Below are positions 1 to 5,171 of a stretch of 6,069 bases of DNA, piece by piece (position 1 is the stretch's first letter; each line of letters starts with the position of its first letter). A program made the translations under genes and the position numbers. Source of the stretch: CBDUUP01 sp965370435 (GTDB lineage Bacteria > Chloroflexota > Anaerolineae > Anaerolineales > UBA11579); contig CBDUUP010000289.1 in NCBI GenBank assembly GCA_965370435.1, positions 1 to 6,069 of the forward strand, in the 5' to 3' direction. A model generated the notes under the pieces. The model ran no database searches. It was given only the letters and a program-made list of their open reading frames with translations, and was not told the origin of the DNA.

Positions 1-13
1 CATCTTCCCGTAG

Positions 14-34
14 GGGCGCAGCAACGCTGCGCCC
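14..34. repeat. GC-rich palindrome, REP-like hairpin
   Basis: A perfect 9-base stem, GGGCGCAGC at 14-22 pairing with GCTGCGCCC at 26-34, closes a 3-base AAC loop. It lies about 70 bases beyond the stop of the minus-strand operon. Read on the minus strand it could stall transcription, but no T-run follows it, so a classical intrinsic terminator is not supported. Its form resembles dispersed palindromic repeats in intergenic DNA. A copy count in the genome would be needed to confirm that. Confidence 0.6.
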
Positions 35-105
35 TGGCGCGCCAATACCCATAGCCTTGTCCAAAACCCAGAAGTTTCTTAGTAGTGAGTAAATTAATAG
101 AAATA

Positions 106-636
106 CTATTCTTCAAGAATAGGCTCAATGTCCTGCGAAGCCAACCATTCTATCGCCCGCTGCCGAGATCGTTCATCTTTAAATGTAAACCACCGTTGTC
201 GTTCCTGAAGGTTATCTAGCAGCACATCCTTGAAATATCGAAACGCTCCCTTCCCCTGGATGGCCCGCCATAAACGCTCCCGCAAAAACTCCTCTCGGAC
301 CGTAGGGATGAAATCCTCCATATCGCCATAGCCTGCCCGAGAACCAGAAGGATTAATCTTTATATAGCGCGTTCCATATTCCGTGTCAACCTGATGTATC
401 TCCAACGCCTCTTTTTTCTGCCAATCCTGAAGATCGCTTTCTTCCAATATTTCGGCAAAATCAGGCATCCCTTCTTCGGAGTCATTTACCTCCTGCAAAA
501 GATTATCATATTCCCAGCGTCCATCATCCGTGATCACAATGACATCCCCGGTTTCCTTGTCCAGGAAATAACTGACCATCTCCGAAGCATTTTCCATAGC
601 GAATACCACTTCATCAAAATCAACTTTTAGTTTCAC
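106..636 (-). CDS. UPF0158 family protein
   Basis: An acidic, soluble protein of 176 residues with no signal peptide or membrane segment. The pattern matches UPF0158 (Pfam PF03682): an N-terminal segment of the type LDEVVFAMENAS..YFLDKETGDVI (about residues 7-32), a central RAGYGDMEDFI motif (100-110), GKGAFRYFKDVL (128-139), RWFTFKDER (148-156) and a closing AIEWLASQDIEP. The molecular function of the family is not known to me. I chose the GTG at 636 because GGGAG at 645-649 sits 8 bases upstream. GTG at 639 (5-base spacing) is almost as good, and a TTG at 651 would overlap the ribosome site. The gene lies 21 bases after the stop of the HEAT-like gene and is probably cotranscribed with it. 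Both genes are AT-richer than the plus-strand genes. Family assignment is confident, the exact start less so. Confidence 0.85.
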   Translation of the reverse strand: MKLKVDFDEVVFAMENASEMVSYFLDKETGDVIVITDDGRWEYDNLLQEVNDSEEGMPDFAEILEESDLQDWQKKEALEIHQVDTEYGTRYIKINPSGSRAGYGDMEDFIPTVREEFLRERLWRAIQGKGAFRYFKDVLLDNLQERQRWFTFKDERSRQRAIEWLASQDIEPILEE

Positions 637-644
637 CACGTTGA

Positions 645-649
645 CTCCC
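645..649 (-). promoter_or_regulatory. Ribosome binding site of the UPF0158 gene
   Basis: GGGAG on the minus strand, 5 bases before the GTG at 639 and 8 bases before the GTG at 636. It argues against the upstream TTG at 651, whose last base lies within the same run of Gs. Confidence 0.55.
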
Positions 650-657
650 AAAAATGA

Positions 658-2091
658 TCATCGCTTCTTAGACTTTTTCTTTCGTTTTTGTTTCCGAGAT
701 TTTTTCTTCTGTTTCCGCTTGGCTTTTTCCTTTTTCTCATCCTTCTTTCTCTTGTCGGAGATTAACTGGCGTTGTTCTGGATCAACCCCATCCCAATATG
801 GCCCCTGCCCAGTTTTGGACATCCTCTCAAAAAGCCCATAACGCGGAGACGGCGTTATCCGTTTTTTCAAGAGGCCGAGTTCAACTTGCACGTCTTCCCA
901 ATCCCCGCAAATGGACAAGGCCACCTTTTCCGCTGTATAAGCCCGCTCTATGATATCCTTTGATTCAACCGCTTTCAATCTCATCAAATATAAGATGAGA
1001 AACCCATTGAAGGTGGGATCATGTTTAGCAAAAAGCTCTAGTTGGCCGGTCATTACCTGCAGACACCGGTCACGGGCCTCGGGGCGCTTCTTGGCGATTT
1101 CCTCTAGGCCATTGATCGCGGACACCTTGGCCCACATTTTAGAGGAAGGAGCTTGTAGATATTTTTCCAAATGGGGAATAGCCGCCGGACCCATCTCCCC
1201 AAAAATTCCTGGAAGTTCTTCTGCAACCCAATCATCTTCATCATCATCTATCCTTACCAACAATTGAACTAAGGGTTCAATCGCTTCTTCAGCCTTGAGC
1301 TGCCCCAGGACGCGCCAGGCATGGATCGGCGCCCACACCAGAGAAGTTTCTGGATCGCCTAGATGTAAATCTTCATCCAACATCATCCGAATCAATTCCG
1401 GGACGTGCTTTTTCTCGTACCCCAACGAAACGTAATCCGTCCACTCCTTTTGCCCCCGGACATCTCCCAGGGTCAGCAATCCAACCACCGGAAAGGTATA
1501 CTCTGCCTGCTTTTCTTCAACCGTTTTATAGGTTATTTCTTCTTCGTTAAAATCATCCATCAGGGCAGCGTTGTAACGCTGGATGAATTTTCCCATCTCT
1601 TTCTCGTTGAGAATATCAACCCCCTCAGCTTGCGCCGACGTGACCAATGATTTCGTGATCCCAAATTTCGAGGCATCATTCATGATCTCCCCATACCCCG
1701 ACTCGATTTTATCCAAATACCGGTTGATTTGTTTGGCTTTACGAAGATCAAACTCTCTTTGCAGGAATTTCCAAAACGCCTTCAATTCGGGAATGACTTG
1801 GTCCGCCTCTTCTGGAGAGGAAAGGGACACTTTTGCGGGAAATAGTCCGGTTAGAATTTCTTCAACATCCCTCTTCGTCATATGCGGAAGAGTGACATCT
1901 AGATAACGATATCCAAAGAATATAAATTGATATACCCAATTCCCCATTTCTGGATTGACCTGAAGATAAACTTTCCCCTCCGGGGAATCCCTGAACAAGG
2001 CGATCAATTCATCAATGTATTCTTCCAATACTCGTTCGGCTTCGTCGCTGGAGGATTCAACCTGATCAAGTTGGTAAATATCAAAACTCAT
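658..2091 (-). CDS. HEAT-like (DUF1186-resembling) protein with lysine-rich tail
   Basis: A protein of 477 residues, unknown function. Residues 40-180 form an N-terminal region with a YLDVTLPHMTKRDVEEIL segment and an ELKAFWKFLQREFDL segment, then FGITKSLV. I recall similar text in uncharacterised environmental proteins but cannot name a domain. Residues about 220-405 are alpha-helical repeats of HEAT type: helix pairs such as AEEAIEPLVQLLV, MGPAAIPHLEKYL and KVSAINGLEEIAKKRPEARDR, ending in GDWEDVQVELGL, which resembles DUF1186-type proteins. The last 35 residues (about 443-477) are almost all Lys, Arg and Gln, suggesting contact with nucleic acid or ribosome, or a disordered tail. There is no signal peptide or membrane segment. 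The start is the second of two adjacent ATGs: GAGG at 2098-2101 is 6 bases away from it but only 3 from the ATG at 2094. First gene of an operon with the UPF0158 gene. Low GC relative to rarA. Confidence 0.75.
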   Translation of the reverse strand: MSFDIYQLDQVESSSDEAERVLEEYIDELIALFRDSPEGKVYLQVNPEMGNWVYQFIFFGYRYLDVTLPHMTKRDVEEILTGLFPAKVSLSSPEEADQVIPELKAFWKFLQREFDLRKAKQINRYLDKIESGYGEIMNDASKFGITKSLVTSAQAEGVDILNEKEMGKFIQRYNAALMDDFNEEEITYKTVEEKQAEYTFPVVGLLTLGDVRGQKEWTDYVSLGYEKKHVPELIRMMLDEDLHLGDPETSLVWAPIHAWRVLGQLKAEEAIEPLVQLLVRIDDDEDDWVAEELPGIFGEMGPAAIPHLEKYLQAPSSKMWAKVSAINGLEEIAKKRPEARDRCLQVMTGQLELFAKHDPTFNGFLILYLMRLKAVESKDIIERAYTAEKVALSICGDWEDVQVELGLLKKRITPSPRYGLFERMSKTGQGPYWDGVDPEQRQLISDKRKKDEKKEKAKRKQKKKSRKQKRKKKSKKR

Positions 2092-2097
2092 CATGCA

Positions 2098-2101
2098 CCT
2101 C
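2098..2101 (-). promoter_or_regulatory. Ribosome binding site of the HEAT-like gene
   Basis: GAGG on the minus strand, followed by TGC, then ATGATG. The spacing is 6 bases to the second ATG (2091) and only 3 to the first (2094), so it favours the second as the start. Confidence 0.55.
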
Positions 2102-2118
2102 GAAATTCCTTTGTCTAC

Positions 2119-2124
2119 ATTATA
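2119..2124 (-). promoter_or_regulatory. Probable -10 box for the minus-strand operon
   Basis: A perfect TATAAT on the minus strand, 27 bases before the first ATG of the HEAT-like gene. A transcript starting about 7 bases downstream would have a leader of about 20 bases including the GAGG ribosome site. No convincing -35 is visible at 16-18 bases spacing, so the promoter may be weak or activator dependent. Confidence 0.45.
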
Positions 2125-2141
2125 ACCTTTCTCCCCTTGTA

Positions 2142-2161
2142 ATAATCACCCCACCATGGAC
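2142..2161 (+). repeat. Upstream copy of the rarA start segment
   Basis: ATAATCACC-C-CACCATGGAC, identical at 19 of 20 positions to 2385-2404, which carries the -10 region and start codon of rarA. The offset is 243 bases. It looks like a duplicated 5' end of rarA left behind by an insertion or local rearrangement. Confidence 0.7.
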
Positions 2162-2164
2162 GGA

Positions 2165-2262
2165 GTGCGATCAAATGTTGTGGAAAATAATGTGCGTTTT
2201 TTCCGTTTCAATGAGAAGATTGATTAAATTACCTATGCTGAATCTTCACAATTTGATCGCAC
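2165..2262. repeat. Inverted repeat built on GTGCGATCAAAT
   Basis: GTGCGATCAAAT at 2165-2176 is exactly complementary to 2251-2262. After a 2-base bulge in the left arm, TGTG at 2179-2182 also pairs with CACA at 2247-2250. The arms enclose an AT-rich core of about 64 bases. It could be a small MITE-like remnant with terminal inverted repeats, or two opposed regulator sites. No target duplication directly flanks the arms. A degenerate third copy (GGTGCGTTCAAT) lies on the minus strand at 2282-2293. Confidence 0.55.
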
Positions 2263-2287
2263 CCTTTTGGGGGAAAGTTCTATTGAA

Positions 2288-2318
2288 CGCACCTTCAGAT
2301 ATTCTATGATAAGGTGCG
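2288..2318. repeat. Hairpin CGCACCTT / AAGGTGCG
   Basis: A perfect 8-base stem, 2288-2295 with 2311-2318, has a 15-base AT-rich loop. It shares the GGTGCG word with the larger inverted repeat just upstream. It could be an operator or a transcript hairpin upstream of rarA; no T-run follows it. Confidence 0.45.
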
Positions 2319-2320
2319 AA

Positions 2321-2345
2321 GCATCCTGAGCTTGTCGAAGGATGC
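2321..2345. repeat. Dispersed hairpin element (CTGAGCTTGTCGAAGG type)
   Basis: GCATCCT at 2321-2327 pairs with AGGATGC at 2339-2345 around the loop GAGCTTGTCGA. The core CCTGAGCTTGTCGAAGG is, from memory, a frequently recurring intergenic sequence in Chloroflexota and other environmental genomes, so this is probably one copy of a dispersed palindromic family rather than a gene-specific signal. Confidence 0.55.
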
Positions 2346-2383
2346 GGCTCTACCAATTCCCATCCCCGAACACCTGTTCGTGT

Positions 2384-2389
2384 TATAAT
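2384..2389 (+). promoter_or_regulatory. -10 box of rarA, near-leaderless start
   Basis: A perfect TATAAT ends 9 bases before the rarA ATG at 2399. Transcription starting about 7 bases downstream of it would begin within a few bases of the start codon. There is no Shine-Dalgarno sequence in CACCTCACC before the ATG, which agrees with a leaderless or near-leaderless message. No good -35 is seen. Confidence 0.5.
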
Positions 2390-2398
2390 CACCTCACC

Positions 2399-3817
2399 AT
2401 GGACCTCTTCGACCACGCCATGAAACAATCCCTCGCCGCCGAGGCCCCCCTCGCCGCCCGGATGCGTCCCCGCACCCTGGACGAATTCGTCGGCCAGGAG
2501 GAGATCGTCGGCGAAGGGCGTCTGCTCCGCCGCGCCATCCAGGCCGACCGGCTCTTCTCCTCCATCCTCGTCTGGGGGCCGCCCGGCACTGGCAAAACTA
2601 CCCTGGCTATGGTCATCGCCAACCAGACCCAATCCCACTTCGTCACCCTCTCCGCCGTGCTGGACGGCAAGCCCCGCCTGCGGGAAGTCATCAAAGAAGC
2701 CCTCGAACGCCGCCGCCTCTACCAGAAACGCACCATCCTCTTCGTGGACGAAGTCCACCGCTGGAACAAAGCACAGCAGGACGCCCTCCTGCCCCACGTC
2801 GAGAACGGCACCTTCACCCTCATCGGGGCTACCACTGAGAACCCCTACTTCGAAGTAATCGGCGCCCTGGTTTCCCGCTCCCGGGTCTTCCAGATGCGCC
2901 CCCTGACCGATGAGAACGTCCGCGCCATCCTGTCCAGCGCCTTGACCAACGCCGAGCGCGGCTACGGAGGCAGGGACATCAAAATGGATCCCGAGGCCGA
3001 GTCCCACCTCATCCACATCGCCGGGGGCGACGCCCGCAACGCCCTCAACGCCCTGGAACTGGCCGTCGAAAGCACCCCCCCCGACTCGGACGGCAGCATC
3101 CACATTACATTAGAGGTGGCCCAGGAGTCGATCCAGCGGCGAGCCGTTCTCTACGACAAGGACGGCGACGCCCATTACGATACTATCTCCGCCTTCATCA
3201 AATCGGTGCGCGGCTCCGACCCCGACGCCGCCCTTTACTGGCTGGCCAAAATGCTCTACGCCGGGGAGCATCCCCGCTTCATCCTGCGCCGTCTCATCAT
3301 CCTGGCCGGGGAAGACATCGGCCTGGCCGACCCTATGGGACTGGTGGTCGCCAACGCCGCCGCCCAGGCCTTCGAATACATCGGCTTGCCGGAGGGCGTT
3401 TTCCCCATCGCCGAAGCCACCCTCTATCTCGCCACCGCCCCCAAATCCAACACCACCACCGCCTACTTCAAGGCCTTCCAGCGCATCGAAGAGGACGGCC
3501 TCACCGAGGTCCCCACCCACCTCAAAGACGCCAACCGCGACGCCGAACCCCTGGGGCACGGCAAGGGTTATGAGTATCCCCACAGCCACCCCGACCACTA
3601 CACTCCCCAGCAATACCTGCCCAAGCCGCTGCTGGGCACCTATTTCTACCAGCCCTCCAACCAGGGCTACGAATCCCAGGTGCAAGACCGCCTGGAACGC
3701 TGGCGCGCCGCCCAACGCGCCGCCCTGGAGATCACCGAAACCGAAAACATCCCCGATTTGACCGAGGACGCCATCCTGGCGATCAAACGCCGCCACAAAC
3801 CCAGCGGAAACAGGTAA
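2399..3817 (+). CDS. rarA: Replication-associated recombination protein A (AAA+ ATPase)
   Basis: RarA/MgsA is a clamp-loader-like AAA+ ATPase that acts at stalled replication forks and single-strand/double-strand DNA junctions. All landmarks are present in the 472 residues: N-terminal MDLFDHA and APLAARMRPRTLDEFVGQ (1-33), Walker A GPPGTGKT (60-67), Walker B ILFVDEVH (113-120), sensor 1 TTEN (145-148), ALVSRSRVF with the arginine-finger region (156-164), sensor 2 GGDARNALNALE (209-220), then the RarA C-terminal oligomerisation region with AGEDIGLADP (303-312) and FPIAEATLYLATAPKSN (335-351). The start at 2399 gives the usual family N terminus. An upstream in-frame ATG at 2342 would add 19 residues translated from hairpin and promoter sequence. 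The final GGA AAC AGG TAA lies inside an intergenic repeat word, so the extreme C terminus looks repeat-derived. Identification is very secure. Confidence 0.97.
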   Translation: MDLFDHAMKQSLAAEAPLAARMRPRTLDEFVGQEEIVGEGRLLRRAIQADRLFSSILVWGPPGTGKTTLAMVIANQTQSHFVTLSAVLDGKPRLREVIKEALERRRLYQKRTILFVDEVHRWNKAQQDALLPHVENGTFTLIGATTENPYFEVIGALVSRSRVFQMRPLTDENVRAILSSALTNAERGYGGRDIKMDPEAESHLIHIAGGDARNALNALELAVESTPPDSDGSIHITLEVAQESIQRRAVLYDKDGDAHYDTISAFIKSVRGSDPDAALYWLAKMLYAGEHPRFILRRLIILAGEDIGLADPMGLVVANAAAQAFEYIGLPEGVFPIAEATLYLATAPKSNTTTAYFKAFQRIEEDGLTEVPTHLKDANRDAEPLGHGKGYEYPHSHPDHYTPQQYLPKPLLGTYFYQPSNQGYESQVQDRLERWRAAQRAALEITETENIPDLTEDAILAIKRRHKPSGNR

Positions 3818-3857
3818 ACACGTATACAAGTAAACAAGGAATAAGTACACAAGGAAA
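3806..3857 (+). repeat. Degenerate 8-base-word array overlapping the rarA stop
   Basis: After GGAAA, consecutive words run CAGGTAAA, CACGTATA, CAAGTAAA, CAAGGAA, TAAGTACA, CAAGGAAA. All are of 8 bases except one of 7, with consensus near CARGTAWA. The same words recur at 5933-6054, including an exact shared 17-mer, GGAAACAGGTAAACACG, at 3806-3822 and 5941-5957. The first word supplies the rarA stop codon. Confidence 0.7.
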
Positions 3858-3878
3858 TCCTACCCAGTCACTCACCCA

Positions 3879-3938
3879 CCTGCAAACTTGCGACTTGCCA
3901 ACTTGCAACTTGCCCACTTGCAACCTGCAAACTTTCAA
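3879..3938 (+). repeat. Tandem 15-base repeat, four copies
   Basis: Four adjacent 15-base units: CCTGCAAACTTGCGA, CTTGCCAACTTGCAA, CTTGCCCACTTGCAA, CCTGCAAACTTTCAA. Each unit is itself an 8-base plus a 7-base version of CTTGC(N)AA, so the array alternates 8,7,8,7. It ends 19 bases before the start codon of the phosphomutase-like gene and probably lies in its promoter or leader. Confidence 0.75.
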
Positions 3939-3943
3939 CCCAC

Positions 3944-3947
3944 GAGG
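3944..3947 (+). promoter_or_regulatory. Ribosome binding site of the phosphomutase-like gene
   Basis: GAGG, 10 bases before the ATG at 3958. The spacing is slightly long but acceptable, and it supports that ATG over the TTG at 3895 inside the repeat array. Confidence 0.4.
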
Positions 3948-3957
3948 CCCCACCCCC

Positions 3958-4560
3958 ATGCCAACGATCCTTTTGATCCGCCACGGCGAAAACCAATATG
4001 TGAAGAAAGGCAAGCTGGCCGGGCGTCTGCCTGGCGTACACTTGAATGAGACTGGCCTCGCCCAGGCCGAAGCCTTGGGCAAAGCGCTGGCCGATACCCC
4101 TCTCAAGGCGGTCTACAGCAGCCCGATGGAACGCACGATGGAGACCGCCGCGCCCATCGCCGCCGCCCGCAAGCTGGAAATCATCCCCCGCCCCGGCCTG
4201 CTGGAAGTGGATTTCGGTACCTGGCAGGACAAAAGCTTCAAACAGCTTCACCGGCGCAAACTGTGGAAGGTGGTGCAGGCCAATCCCTCCCTGGCGCGCT
4301 TCCCGGAGGGCGAGTCCTTCGCCGAGGCCCAAGGCCGCATCGTCCGAGAGTTGGAAACCCTCACCGGCATGCACAAACCCCAGGATATCATCGCCTGCGT
4401 CGGCCACAGCGACATGATCAAGCTGGCCATCGCCTACTACCTTGGCCTGCCCCTGGAACTCTTCCAACGCCTGACCGTGGACCCCGCCTCCATCAGCGCC
4501 CTCTTCATCGGCGGACATGGCGTCCGGCTTTACAACCTGAATCAAAAAGTCCCTCGCTAA
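3958..4560 (+). CDS. Histidine phosphatase superfamily protein, MSMEG_4193 type (putative phosphomutase)
   Basis: A cytoplasmic enzyme of 200 residues with the phosphoglycerate-mutase fold (PF00300). RHG at residues 8-10 contains the nucleophilic His9 that is phosphorylated in this superfamily. SSPMERTMETA (54-64) holds the conserved phosphate-binding Arg59. Glu83 in LLEVDFGTW is the likely proton donor. VGHSD (148-152) carries the second catalytic His150. Length and motifs fit TIGR03848, the MSMEG_4193 subgroup found in a three-gene set with a DUF3090 protein and a PI-kinase-like protein, which is the arrangement here. The substrate is unknown; the phosphomutase label rests on the neighbouring kinase, and a phosphatase is equally possible. 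The start at 3958 puts the RHG motif at the normal distance from the N terminus. A TTG start at 3895 would add a peptide translated from the 15-base tandem repeat and is unlikely. Confidence 0.9.
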   Translation: MPTILLIRHGENQYVKKGKLAGRLPGVHLNETGLAQAEALGKALADTPLKAVYSSPMERTMETAAPIAAARKLEIIPRPGLLEVDFGTWQDKSFKQLHRRKLWKVVQANPSLARFPEGESFAEAQGRIVRELETLTGMHKPQDIIACVGHSDMIKLAIAYYLGLPLELFQRLTVDPASISALFIGGHGVRLYNLNQKVPR

Positions 4561-4609
4561 AAAGATGGGGTCACTGTAAAAACCAACCCTAATCTTGACC
4601 ACGTGTAGT

Positions 4610-4617
4610 ACAATTGT
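4610..4617. promoter_or_regulatory. Palindrome ACAATTGT ahead of the DUF3090 gene
   Basis: A perfect 8-base palindrome with partly symmetrical flanks (TAGT before, TAGT after). It lies 15 bases before the DUF3090 start in a 72-base gap that also has a TTGACC at 4595-4600 and the hexamer palindrome CACGTG at 4600-4605. TACAAT at 4609-4614 could be a -10 box, but it lies only 8 bases from TTGACC, so those two do not form one promoter. A regulated internal promoter is possible, not shown. Confidence 0.25.
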
Positions 4618-4621
4618 TAGT

Positions 4622-4625
4622 AGGA
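4622..4625 (+). promoter_or_regulatory. Ribosome binding site of the DUF3090 gene
   Basis: AGGA with a 7-base spacing to the ATG at 4633. Confidence 0.5.
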
Positions 4626-4632
4626 TAACCTT

Positions 4633-5163
4633 ATGGATGAGCGCATCGACATTGACCTGAATCCGGTATCGCACATCACCGCGGACGCCATTGGTCCGAA
4701 GGGCCAGCGTGTCTTCTATATTCAAGGTTGGCATGGCAGCCAGATCGTCACTCTGATCGTCGAGAAAGTTCAAATTCATTCTTTGTCTGCGGGCGTAGAG
4801 AAATTCCTGGACGAGATTCAGAATAGATTCCCCAACCTGTCCGAGGCCTCCCCCGATTATGAAGAGGACAAGATGCACATCCACCCGCCGGTAGAGCCGC
4901 TTTTTAGGGTGGGTGAGATCGCCCTAGGTTACGACTCCGACGAGGATATGGTCGTGTTGGTAGCCCGCCAGATTTTGAGCGAAGATACCGATCCCGAAGA
5001 AGCCGGCGTCGTCCGCTACTGGTGTTCCCGCTCGCAGCTCCGCGCCATGAGCCTTTGGGGACTGGAACTGGTCTCCCGCGGCCGTCCGATTTGCCCTCAA
5101 TGCGGGCAGTCGGAAGAACCGGAGGGACATTTCTGCCCCAAGAAGAACGGCCATAAACACTGA
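4633..5163 (+). CDS. DUF3090 family protein (TIGR03847 type)
   Basis: A soluble protein of 176 residues with no known activity. It matches the DUF3090 pattern: an N-terminal beta-rich part with IGPKGQRVFYIQGWHGSQIVTLIVEK (about 20-45), a central FRVGEIALGYDSDEDMVVL (91-109), and a highly diagnostic tail, GRPICPQCGQ followed by PEGHFCPKKNG (150-173). The tail carries Cys154, Cys157, His166 and Cys168, a CxxC-8-HxC arrangement that could bind one zinc ion; zinc binding is an inference. It is the middle gene of the cassette. A 72-base gap separates it from the phosphomutase-like gene, while the SCO1664-type gene begins only 8 bases after its stop. It may be a scaffold, sensor or substrate-binding partner of the kinase. 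The family call is confident; the function is unknown. Confidence 0.9.
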   Translation: MDERIDIDLNPVSHITADAIGPKGQRVFYIQGWHGSQIVTLIVEKVQIHSLSAGVEKFLDEIQNRFPNLSEASPDYEEDKMHIHPPVEPLFRVGEIALGYDSDEDMVVLVARQILSEDTDPEEAGVVRYWCSRSQLRAMSLWGLELVSRGRPICPQCGQSEEPEGHFCPKKNGHKH

Positions 5164-5171
5164 CCTTCCCC

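Larger units (their letters stand above)
2092..2398. other. Divergent intergenic region with repeats
   Basis: These 307 bases separate the divergent minus-strand operon from rarA and hold no gene I can support. They contain the -10 boxes for both directions, the duplicated rarA start segment, several GTGCGWTCAA words, a bulged inverted repeat and two hairpins, each listed separately. A 23-codon reading frame from the ATG at 2156 to TAA at 2227 starts inside the upstream copy of the rarA leader. It has no visible homology and is too short to call a gene. Confidence 0.6.

Noticed and set aside
14..34. Intrinsic terminator for the minus-strand operon
   Set aside because: The stem is strong but no T-run follows it in the minus-strand direction, and it lies about 70 bases past the stop.
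108..120. ATTCTT-C-AAGAAT palindrome as an operator or terminator
   Set aside because: It lies within the last codons of the UPF0158 gene (Ile-Leu-Glu-Glu-stop), is AT-rich and short, and is readily explained by coding sequence.
2156..2227. 23-codon gene starting in the upstream copy of the rarA leader
   Set aside because: The frame is short, has no Shine-Dalgarno sequence and no recognisable product, and overlaps the inverted repeat. It is more likely a by-product of the duplicated start segment.
2342..2398. In-frame ATG at 2342 extending rarA by 19 residues
   Set aside because: The extension is translated from hairpin and promoter sequence, contains the TATAAT box, and does not resemble RarA N termini. 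MDLFDHA at 2399 is the family-typical start.
3895..3957. TTG start extending the phosphomutase-like protein by 21 residues
   Set aside because: The added peptide (PTCNLPTCNL...) is translation of the 15-base tandem repeat. The ATG at 3958 gives the usual short distance to the RHG motif and has GAGG upstream.
2246..4884. Long minus-strand reading frames opposite rarA and the cassette (2246-3103, 3110-3850, 3868-4884)
   Set aside because: They mirror the codon bias of the GC-rich plus-strand genes, giving Gly/Val/Asp/Glu-rich low-complexity products without recognisable domains. Each lies wholly or largely opposite a confidently identified gene.
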